From Buxus sempervirens (taxonomy: Eukaryota > Streptophyta > Magnoliopsida > Buxales > Buxaceae): DNA of 64,000 nt. Within the stretch, counting starts at the first letter, position 1. The number at the start of each line of letters is the position of its first letter. The position numbers and the translations under genes were made by a program. Under the pieces are notes generated by a model. It ran no database searches. It worked only from the letters and a program-made list of their open reading frames with translations, and was not told where the DNA came from. The stretch spans positions 5,580,001 through 5,644,000 of the forward strand of contig OX387184.1 of assembly GCA_947561395.2 (NCBI GenBank), given 5' to 3'. Positions 45,713 through 55,882 of this stretch are shown piece after piece.

Positions 45713-47722
45713 GTTGGATTGCTTTTTATGCAATGATATCAGTGTATAATTCTAGCAAACAAATAAATAATCAGTACAAACAAGTACATTCTTAAAATTT
45801 AAGTTCTAGGTCTCACTCAAACAACAAAAGTCAATCATTGTTATCCATCAACAGGTACAAACTGTTTGTTAGATTTAACTCTAATGAAATTGAAAATAAA
45901 AAAGATTGATATACCTCAATAACAAAAATTTATTGATCTAAACAAACTATTAATTTTGAATAATGGATGAAGACCACCTGCGTTTTCACACTTTGGTTAA
46001 ATAAAGCTATTTGTCACAGATGAAAATGTCTCTTCATTGGACATCTTAAAGCAGAATATTGTAAAGATTTTATTTCAAATTTCTGCAATGACATTTATTT
46101 TAAATTATTTTATTGATAAAAAAGATAGAATAGCAGAGCTTCTAGAGTACTAACCTGGTGGATTGCAGGCAAAAAAGAAGTACCAAGAAAATATATTTAT
46201 ATCATTGAGGAATCATACATGGAAACAGTAATGAGTGCGAGAATAGTCAGTGAATATTTACCTTTCCTTTTGCTTGATTATGGAAGAATTGAAGCCACAA
46301 GTTCAATATGAATTGCCTTGGTATATGTTATTTCCAGAAATGACGAATTATTGGACCAAATTAAAGTTACTAAATGCAAAACTAGAATTGTGATTTAAAA
46401 GCTGGAATCAAAAGGTTTCAGAATAGAATCATCTAAGACTATTCAAATTAAGTACATGAAATGAATTGCGACCATCAAGATGAAAAGTGAATTGCATAGC
46501 ATCAGACGTTAGACATGCTATCATGCAAGGAGTATAAAGATGCCACAAATTGATAGGATTAGCCTATGTGAGTAGCCCCACCAAGATATGAAACAACAGA
46601 ATGTCAAGTGTGATGATTCAGGTCTCAAAAACAAAGACTTTCAGAGGCCCCTATGAGAAGGTTCAAGATGATGCAAGTAACAAGTAAATATTGGATTCAG
46701 GATACCACAAATGACCTCGATGGAGTCAACCATAAATGATTTAAAATCACAAATTCTAAGAGAAGAAAAAGTTTTTACCAATTAAGATACAAATTTTATA
46801 ACATCTACCTATTTGAATACTTACAGTCATCCCAAATTCGATTATAATTGTACAAAAAGAAAATACACTTACCCAACGGATATGGAAGAGAAAGGGGAGA
46901 TCAAACACAACATATACATAGCATTCACGTAATCAATAATAGTAGTTTTATAAGTATTCTCAACAATAATAATAAAGGCAATTTATGCCATGCATTCCGA
47001 CAACTATTTAATCATGAAAAATCCAAACATATAAACCCCGCAAATTATCACTTTTTCATTGGATACCCTCAGTCATCCCCTGTCAACGTAGAACAAAATC
47101 ATCAGCGCCAATAAGACTCAAGGAATCTCTTACCAAGTTGAAGCAAATTCACGGATGAATGCATTCTTTCCCGATGCACATGACATCATATAGAAAATCA
47201 GCAATATTCTTGATGCATCAGGAGAAAAAAAAATTGCTAAAAATGCAAGAAGATCCTCCGCTTCCTTAGTATGGTTTTTCAAAGATAGTCCTTAGTGAAG
47301 GCACCATGATTCATTTTTCTTGCTTTGATTCCGTTTGATGATTAGAGGATTATCATTTGCAAATGATCCTAGCATTACATCCCTGAATGGTCACTCAATC
47401 CAACATGCTTAAACAAAACAAAATAAGCTGGCACTTTAAAAAAATGGAAGATAAAAAAAAGGTGCTAAGAAAAACAAATACAAAAAGAAAACAGTGTCTG
47501 AATTGGCAAATGAAGACATTAGATTCTTAATTGCAAAGACATACTAAATTGGAAGTCGGTATTACCAGCAAATACATATACAACTTTTCATAGACTGGAC
47601 TGACAACAGGATATTCTGCAAGTTCCAACAAGTTGGATGGCATCATTAAAGAACTGATTGTACATTGGACAATGCACTTGGCTGAACTCATAAGTTGGAC
47701 AAGCAAGTCTCAAACTTGCTTG
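45713..47722. other. Upstream region of the 45.3 kb gene
   Basis: AT-rich sequence without a convincing exon. It is bounded on the far side by the solo LTR. Promoter and any 5' untranslated exon of the minus-strand gene should lie here. Confidence 0.35.
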
Positions 47723-47727
47723 ATCAT

Positions 47728-49802
47728 TGTCAGAACGCCAATTTTGGGGGTTTAATTTGCAAAACAGAAAAAGGAACTTGTTGAGATAAAAGCTGGAAAA
47801 CAGGGGAAGAGGGAAAATTTAAAAATTAATTTTTAACTCTGACCTTCTTAAAATAACAAGAGAGGATTTAAATTCTTTAAATTTACAAAAGTCTGCCCCA
47901 ATTATTCCACGAACGAAAACTTGCTGTTTTCATTCGTGGGTTGCCATTTTGCAACCCAAAATCAGTGGGAATCATCTAGAAATAATTCCCACGTTTTAGA
48001 AAAGAAGATTGGAAGAAAAAGAGAAGGGTTTTCAAATCAGAAAGGAAATTTTTTCAATTTAGAAACTCGCGATCAACCGTTTGGACAGTCGATCAAACCA
48101 GAAAATTCCTAGGGGATTCTCGATTCTTCCTCTCTTAATAAGACTTTCTGAAAGAATAGAAAGTTCCCATTCCTCTCTTGATCAAATATGGCAACTCGTC
48201 CCTTTAAAAAGGGACGATTAGCTCCTGTCGAGTGGATGAAAAAAAGAAAAAAAGAAAAGGGCTCAGCTTTCTCTCTCGATCGCTCGCTCACTTTCTCTCT
48301 CTCGCAACTCCCCCCTGCGTCAACCCCCTTTCACCCAGCTCTCTTACTATCACCTTCTGTTGAGGAGGAGACTCTTTATCGAGAGGAAAAAGAAAACTCT
48401 CATCTGTGGGAGAGATTCAGCAACGAAACCCCTCTCTCGCCTGCTCTCTCGCTCTCAATCTCTCTCGCTCACTGTCGCGGCCCTAACCGCAAACATCTGC
48501 AGCACTGTGTAAGGATCTTGTCGTTGCATCCTTCTATCGCAGCCCACCTTGTCGCATTTTTAGCTTCCTTCTGCTATTATTCTAGCCAGACGAGCTCATA
48601 GGTAAGTGCCGTAAATCCCTTATGGTATTCCTCTGGTTAATCATAACATGTTTGCTAAATTCCTCGGCTGAAATGATTCTAGGGTTGGAGAGAGCTAGTT
48701 ATTCAGTTTTTGTGCTGTTAGCCGTGTGTTCATCAGTGTGCTGTAATTGTAATACTTTCTGAAATTTTTTTTAATATACTTCAAATTGGTGAATAAATTC
48801 TAATCTTTTCTACAAAATGGAAGTGATCGATTATTTTGTTCTTTAGTTATAATATTCGTGTTTATTTACTCCAGGGATATCGTCACAATTATAGTAGTGT
48901 TTAGTTCTTTAATAAACAAAACAAAAAAAAAAACAAATAAGAAAAAAAGAGTAAAAGGAAAAATCAGAATTTTGTATTATAGGAAATTTAAGTTTAATAT
49001 TTTGTTAGGTATTTAAAATTTAGGAATTTTGCATATATATAAATTTTAGAATTTTAGAAATATTTACCTTGTATGAAACTTAACAAAATTAGAAATTTCC
49101 CTTTTAGGTTTATAGAAACATTTAGAAAATTCCCTTGTTTTAGAAAATTAGAAACTTTTCTTTTAAAAAATTTAGAAATAATTACCTTGTATGAAACTTA
49201 TCAAAATTAGAAATTTCTTTTTTTAGATTTATAGAAACATTTAGAAACTTTCCTCATTTAGAATATTAGAGCCTTTCCTTTTTAGTAAATTTAAAAACTT
49301 TCCTTGTTAATATTTAAGAATTCGTAAAATTTTAGAAATAATTTTTTTGTATAAAATCTAAGAACTTTAGAAATATTTCCTTTTTAGGATTTGTATATTA
49401 ATAAATTTAGAAACCCTTAGAAGTTTAGAAACCTTCCTCTTTTAGAACCCTTTTTTAGAAATTTGTAAAGATCTTTTTTAGAAATATTTCACTTGTATCA
49501 AATTTAGCACACTTAGGAACTTTCCTTAATATTTGTAAATATTTAAAATTGTAAATAAATAATTTCTTTTTAGGGTGAAATCTAGATAAGGTAACTGGTT
49601 CATTGAACCAGGGGTTGTTGGGTGCCTAACACCTTCCTAACCACTTAATTGAACCCCCTAATCCAGAAATCTGGTTGAATCAAATTTGAAACTCCCATGA
49701 GATTAATTAATTTTTCTTGGTGCCCATCCACACCCGAAATTGAACCACGGATGGTGGCGACTCTATTGACCCGAACCGACCCCCATGGGCCGTGTTCTCA
49801 CA
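47728..49802. mobile_element. Solo LTR of a Ty3/Gypsy element (Tat/Ogre-like)
   Basis: A 2075-base segment beginning TGTCAGAACGCC and ending GTTCTCACA is flanked by the perfect five-base duplication ATCAT (47723-47727 and 49803-49807). Near the right end it has the stretches GGGTGCCTAACACCTTCC and GGTGGCGACTC, which I associate with LTRs of the Tat/Ogre branch. No second LTR or internal region is present, so it is a solo LTR left by recombination. A 137-codon frame at 48188-48601 lies in the CT-rich leader part and is not a gene. Age cannot be estimated from one LTR; the intact target duplication argues against great age. Confidence 0.75.
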
Positions 49803-49929
49803 ATCATGATAAAATTGTAAAGCACACACAATTCAGATAAATAGTTTTTGCTCCTAAATCCTGCTAATTCTTAAGAAATTACTTTTATTATTAATACCAC
49901 ACTCCCAGTAATCTCTAGATAAATAGGAA

Positions 49930-52260
49930 TACTGAGAAGCTGGAACAAGTAGTTTGTGCAAGCTAGCAACCATTATTATAGTTGTCTTGTAAGAATGGTC
50001 TAGGTGTCACATCCATGTGGCAAGGGCACATAAAACAAAGAACAAAAATAAAGGAAACTTATTATAAAATCCAAAAATAAAGGAACAATATGTGATGCAG
50101 GAGATATTTAGAAACTACCAAATAAAGCTAGCTGTCTAGAGATTTTGTTTCAATAGTTTCCTATTCCAACAATTTCCTATTTCAATATTAGGAAAGACTT
50201 TCTATTTTCTATTTCAGTTTAGGAAAGTAGCTGTAGTTTCTTATTTTGATTGTTTCCTATTTCCGTTTTAGGGAAGTTTCTATATTTTGTTTTTGTATTA
50301 AGAGATTTGGAATATTTCTATTTCAACTTTAAAAAGTTTCTATTATTCCTTTATAGAAAGTTTTGTAACCTCTATAAAAAACGGAATAGTTTCATAATGG
50401 ATCATTGGAGAATTATACAGCAAATCAATTGTTTAAGGAGAGATTCCTTAGTCTAAGCTCAAGGTGAGAAGCCAAGAGCTTGGGGGGTGAGATGCCTTCC
50501 CTTGGTTCTTTTTCCTCTTAAGTTTTCTGTTCTAAAATTCCTGGGTCTCCTAGCTTGAGAATTCCATCCTATATTCTTAAGCCACATCAGTTGGTATCAG
50601 AGGCGAAGTATCAGAAAACTCAATCATGTTTTTATTGAGGTGAGACTCCTCTAATTCTCCAGTAATGGTTAGACTCCATTACCTGATAGTGGTGAGACTC
50701 TGCTATCAATCCTTGTTAAAGGTTGGTGAGACTCCAATTCTTTCAAGGATCCATTTCTTGGCTATGGTGAGGCTCCATTTCCAAGCCCTAGTAAAGTTTG
50801 GTGAGGCTCCATTTCCAAGGGTATGTTTTCCAACATTATTTTTGAAGCTACTTGATGGTGTGCAAATCAACCCAACCGTTAATATGACGAACCTTACATG
50901 TTACTATGGAGATGATGGAAATTCAACAAGCACAACATATCCATGAGTTCCAGGTGTTCAGCAACAAAAGGAAGAAGTTGAAGATATTTTGGATGATCAA
51001 ATTGTTGCCACTCGTAAAGGTGGTTATCAGAAGTTTCTAGTAAAGTTGAAAGGGTGTCCGGTGTTTGATTGTTCCTAGATTACTACAATGGAATTGCAAA
51101 ATCAAGCTCCTGATCTTTATGAGTGGTACATTTCCTTATACTCATCGAAGTCGAGTCTTGTGAAGAGAGGAAATTGATGCAGGAGATATTTAGAAACTAC
51201 CAAAAAAAGCTACAAGCTGTCTAGAGATTTTGTTTCTAAAAAGTTTCTTGTTTCAATAGTTTCCTATTCCAATAGTTTTCTATTTCAATATTAGGAAAGA
51301 CTTTCTATTTCCTATTTTAGTTTAGGAAGGTAGCTGTAGTTTCTTATTTTGATTGTTTCTTATTTCAGTTTTAGGAAAGTTTCTCTATTTTGTTTTAGTA
51401 TTAAGGAGTTGGAATATTTCTATTTCAACTTTAGAAAGTTTCTATTATTCCTTTATAGGAAGTTTTGTAACCTCTATAATAAAGGGAAATAGTTTTATAA
51501 TGGATCATTGGAGAATTATACAGTAAATCAATTGTTTAAGGAGAGATTCCTTAGTCTAAGCTCGATGTGAGAAGCCAAGAGCTTAGGAGGTGAGATGCCT
51601 TTCCTTGGTTCTTTTTCCTCTTAAGTTTTCTGTTCTAAAATTCCTGAATCTCCTAGCTTGAGAATTCCATCCTAAATTCTTAAGCTACATCAATATGAAC
51701 ATAGAAAGTCCATTAAAAATGTCTAATCCACACGTCATAAATCCATCATTGTCCAGTACATTGGCAACCCATTAGTATATGCTTGTAGTTTCCATATACA
51801 TAAGAAATAAATTGAAGTATGAGCCTAAATCTTCTGAAGATACATCAAAATTTTAAGCTAGAAGAAAAAGGCAGAAACTGTAAAGCCATGTAAAAATAGT
51901 AGACAAGTGTAAGAAACTAAGAAGCTGAAACAAATAATTTTATGCGGCAAGGGCACACAAAATAAAGAACAAAAATAAATGAAACTTATTATAAACTCCA
52001 AAAATAATTGAACACAAAGACAGAAAACCCACTAAAAATGTCTAATCCGCACAAATCAAAAATCCATCATTGTACAGTATACTAGCAGACCACTTACAAT
52101 ATGCTTATAATTTCTATATAAACAACAACAACAAAAAAATTTTGGAGTATGAACCAAAATCCTCTGAAGATTCATGAAAATTTTAAGCTAGAAGAAAAAG
52201 GCACAAACTGTACATCCATGTAATATAGTAGATAACTGTAAGAAATTATCATTTTGGAAA
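49930..52260. repeat. Tandem duplication (~350 bp unit), first unit split by an LTR element
   Basis: Unit 1 starts near 49930 (GAGAAGCTGGAACAAG), is interrupted at 50092 and resumes at 51698. Unit 2 starts near 51915 (AAGAAGCTGAAACAAA) and runs to about 52260. Shared landmarks are GGCAAGGGCACA, GAACAAAAATAAA, AAAATGTCTAATCC and TTTTAAGCTAGAAGAAAAAG. The end of unit 2 overlaps the left arm of the large inverted repeat. Non-coding. Confidence 0.7.
50093..51692 (+). mobile_element. Short broken LTR retrotransposon with chromovirus-like remnant
   Basis: The 5' LTR (50093-50589) and 3' LTR (51175-51692) both start TGATGCAGGAGATATTTAG and end in CATCA. The whole is flanked by the target duplication ATATG (50088-50092 and 51693-51697). 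One base after the 5' LTR comes TTGGTATCAGAGG, a primer-binding site matching initiator tRNA-Met. A purine-rich AAGAGAGGAAAT precedes the 3' LTR. The internal part is only about 585 bases and retains what looks like a remnant of the end of a Gypsy polyprotein (chromodomain-like). It is non-autonomous and broken. The LTRs differ by scattered substitutions and small indels, so it is moderately old. Confidence 0.85.
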
Positions 52261-53361
52261 GTTAAAAAAAAAAAAAGAAAGAGGCTAAATCATATATGAT
52301 GGAAGCATAAAGAAATTATTATTTTAGAAAGCCAAGAACCTATTAGTTCACCCCCTTGGTCCATTTGACATTTTCCTCATCTCAGAAGCCAAACATGTTG
52401 CAAATGCATTCTTTAATGGGAGATAATCATATAGTGAAGAGAATCAAGTGGCAAACTATTATGGAATTCTCATTTCTAGAAAGTATTAATGAGCAATGAT
52501 TTGGTGGGAACTGGCTTCTGATGATGATTTAATTGGTCGAACACGACACTTGGTAACATCAAATTCTATATTTGAATTATCAATGAAATGTCTTTACCAC
52601 CCCAAAAAAGAAAAAAGGAAAAAAAATAAAAACGAAGAAGAACAAGAAAAGCTAATCAATAAAATCCAGTTTGTCATAGTCTAATCAATCAAATACACTA
52701 AGAGTGATAAGTTGGATCAGAAAAAGCATGGGTTAAGCCAACACTGAGACATCGAGACGACAAACACAAAGGATGGGAACATAAAACACTACAACAGAAA
52801 CGAACATCACACCCATGGAAGCACCTAAATAAAGTGATAATAAGCTTATTAACTAACAAACTCAGCATCAGTCCTAAGGAACCAATAATAAAATATATAT
52901 AACCTCGAGATCTATCAAAACAATCAAGTACGACATGCCATTCAAATCAACAATACTCAGACACCATATCGAAAACCATCTATATTTGAGATCGACGAAA
53001 TCAATGAAATATATCATGCCGTTCCGATCAATTTTATTCAAGCACCAAATACAGGAATCAATAAATAAGAAATTGAAGAAATTTGAGCCAGCCATACCGT
53101 GGTGAAGATCAACCGTATTCCAAGCCCCACTGTACAACAATTGGCTAATCCCAATAATCCTCGTCACTTAAACCCTAACCCAAGCTTCAAAAACCGCAGA
53201 AAAACATCATTCATGGAGGGTTAGAGATTAATCTACGTTACAGGCTAATACCAAACTTGGCTTTGAGTACTAGTCGGTTGCGCTTTTTTCTGTAGTTTAT
53301 TTATACTTTATACTCTCCAGGTCCAAGGCATTCGTCTTCCGAAGAATCCGAACCCGAATGT
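52204..53361. repeat. Large inverted repeat, left arm
   Basis: About 1.16 kb that is the near-perfect reverse complement of 53468-54637. On the minus strand it carries a TATA-like box (complement of 53307-53312), a leader-like stretch and an open frame at 53167-52874 (97 codons, MTRIIGISQLLY). That frame closely matches the frame in the right arm. A LINE-type 3' tail (TTTGGTGGGAACTGGC, near 52500) lies near its outer end. Confidence 0.85.
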
Positions 53362-53467
53362 GTAAAGGCTAGAACCAGGACGTCCGGGCGGATAACATCC
53401 ATTTAGTTTATTTTCCAAAACTAGCCTTCACTTTTTTTTATTTTCTCTTTATGCCCAGTACTTTAAT
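53362..53467. promoter_or_regulatory. Spacer of the inverted repeat, possible divergent promoter
   Basis: About 106 bases of single-copy sequence between the two arms. TATA-like boxes face outwards on both sides, at 53307-53312 (minus) and 53517-53522 (plus). The arms next to the spacer contain CGTCTTCCGAAGAATC and its inverted copy. If transcribed, two near-identical transcripts would leave in opposite directions. Promoter function is inferred from position only. Confidence 0.3.
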
Positions 53468-54637
53468 ACATTCGGATTCAGATTCTTCGGAAGACGAATG
53501 CCCTGGACCTAGAGAGTATAAAATATAAATAAACTTTAGAAAAAAAGCGCAACCGACTAGTACTCAAAGCCAAGTTTGGTATTAGCCTGTAACGTAGATT
53601 AATCTCTAACCCTCCATGAGTGATGTTTGTCTGCGGTTTTTGAAGCTCAAGTTAGGGTTTAAGTGACGAGGATGATTGGGATTAGCCAATTGTTGTACAA
53701 TGGGGCTTGGAATACGGTTGATCTTCACCACGGTATGGTTGGCTCAAATTTCTTCAATTTCTTATTTATTGATTCCTATATTTGGTGCTTGAATATAATT
53801 GATCGGAACGGCATGATATATTTCATTGATTTCGTCAATCTCAAATATAGATGGTTTTCAATACGGTGTCTGAGTATTGTTGATTTGAATGGCATGTCAT
53901 ACCTAATTGCTTTAATAGATCTCGAGGTTATATGTTTTTATTATTGGTTCCTTAGGACTGATGCTGAGTTTGTTGGTTAATGAGCTTATTATCACTTTAT
54001 TTAGGTGCTTCCATGGGTGTGATGTTCGTTTCTATTGTAATGTTTTATGTTCCCATCCTTTGTGTTTGTCGTCTCGATGTCTCAGTGTTGGCTTCACCCA
54101 TGCTTTTTCTGATCCAACTTATCACTTTTAGTGTATTTGATTGATTAGACTATGACGAACTGGATTTTATTGATTAGCTTTTCTTGTTCTTCTTCGTTTT
54201 TTTTTTTTTTTTTCCTTTTTTCTTTTTTGGGGTCGTAAAGACATTTCATTGATAATTCAAATATAGAATTTGATGTTACCAGGGGTCGTGTTTGACCAAT
54301 TAAATCATCATCATCATCAGAAAACAGTTCCCACCAAATCATTGCTCATTAACACTTTCTAGAAATGAGAATTCCAGAACAGTTGGCCACCTAATTCTCT
54401 TCACTATATGATTATCTCCCATTAAAGAATGCATTTGCAACATCTTTGGCTTCTGAGATGAGAAAAAGGTCAAATGGACTAAGGGAGTGAACTAATAGGT
54501 TCTTAGCTTTCTAAAACAATAATTTCTTTATGCTTCCATCATATATGATTTTGCCTCTTTCTTTTCTTTTTTTTTTTTACTTTCCAAAATGATAATTTCT
54601 TACAGTTATTTACTATATTACATGGCTGTACAGTTTG
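53468..54637. repeat. Large inverted repeat, right arm
   Basis: Reverse complement of the left arm with scattered differences. The plus strand has TATAAA at 53517-53522, then a leader-like region with an AACCCT motif. An open frame at 53663-53980 follows (105 codons, MTRMIGISQLLYNGAW…). I do not recognise the peptide. The frame differs from its left-arm partner at roughly one residue in ten over the shared part and diverges at the end, so coding selection is uncertain. Confidence 0.85.
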
Positions 54638-55882
54638 GAACTTGCATCGTCTACAGCTTAAGGTTAACAGCGTTCACCACAGCCTGTAGGAGGCGATGAC
54701 GCGTGGTCAACTTGTCTCGTGACAAGCACGAGACAACTTAACTGGTATCTCCATCCCATTAGTTCACAGTAAACCAAAAATACAAAAATAAAATAATGAA
54801 ATGAAAAAAAAGGAAATAGGCGGGCTACAAAAGCGGATCACACTCAAACAGTTTTAGGTTGTCTGTGATCCTGGATTCTGGGGAATTAAATTGCTCTTTA
54901 AGGTAAAGAATAGAGATTAAGAAACAAAGTGAAAAACATTGAAACGTGGTAATCTAAAAGGAAGCACTTTATTGAAGCTCTTAAAATCCAATCTTTTTAA
55001 AAAGAGTAAAACATATATGCTCAGCACATAATTTGTAAACAAAATTTAATGAAATAGCAAGGAATCTAACAATGTAGACATAGAGGGTTGGTAGATATCA
55101 CGTCACAACCATGGATTCAAACAGCAAACTCAAAAAAAAAAGAAAGAAAGTGTTTTTAGGCATATTTTGAATCAAACTAGAAAGAAAAAAACTCTTTTCT
55201 CTCTATTTTTTTCATCTCCCTCCCCTAAAAACCCTAAAGGGAAAAAGACCTTAAGCATAAAAAAATTTCCCCTTCTTTCTAAAACCCTAAAAGTAAGAAA
55301 CCTACCACACCAAAATTTTCCTATCAAATTACGATTCACAGTTCTTTGTTTTCCACATATGAAAGATGAAAAACAGGTAAATCCACGTGAACGTACCAGA
55401 GAGATCAATTCAAAGAGAGAATACAAGGAGAATCTTCTTGTCAAAGCCGCTTCAGCTGGTCCTTCACAAGGCTGACTCGTCGTCGAACATTCGAGCGGAA
55501 TACACTCGCAAGCTTGATGGCAAGATTACGTTCAGCCGTTTAAAAGGTTGCAAGGCGAAGATGCGCACTGAAGGGTTTGAGCTTGCTTTTGGAGCAAACT
55601 TGCAGGAAATGAGGTTGAAGACGATAGACTTTTTTTTTGATAATCATGTTGAAGACGATAGACAAAAACCCATCAAAGGAGAAATTTTATATTTTATACA
55701 TTGTTTTCCAATTTTACCCCCAGCAGCAACCGTAACCAAAAAAAAAAGCAGCCGTTAACGGGACGGACGGTCTTTTGTCCCGTTAAGTTGTCTCTAGGGC
55801 TTTATCTCTGTTTTTTTTTGGTAATGCTCTGGGGCTTTATCTCATAGATCAATTTCCAGAAAACGTGAGAGAGAATAGGAAA
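54638..55882. other. Upstream region of the plastid RPS9 gene
   Basis: Contains overlapping open frames on both strands (for example 55167-55475 and 55387-55758), none with a recognisable product. AAACCCTAAA motifs near 55227-55290 resemble telo-box elements common in promoters of ribosomal-protein genes. A small hairpin around GTTAACGGGAC / GTCCCGTTAAG lies at 55754-55790. Confidence 0.35.

Noticed and set aside
48188-48601. 137-codon open frame starting MATRPFKKGR
   Set aside because: Lies wholly inside the solo LTR, in its CT-rich leader part; serine/leucine-rich composition comes from CT repeats and it matches no known family.
55167-55758. Frames of 102 and 123 codons upstream of RPS9
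   Set aside because: Lysine/serine-rich from A-rich DNA, overlapping open frames on both strands; more likely promoter and old repeat sequence.
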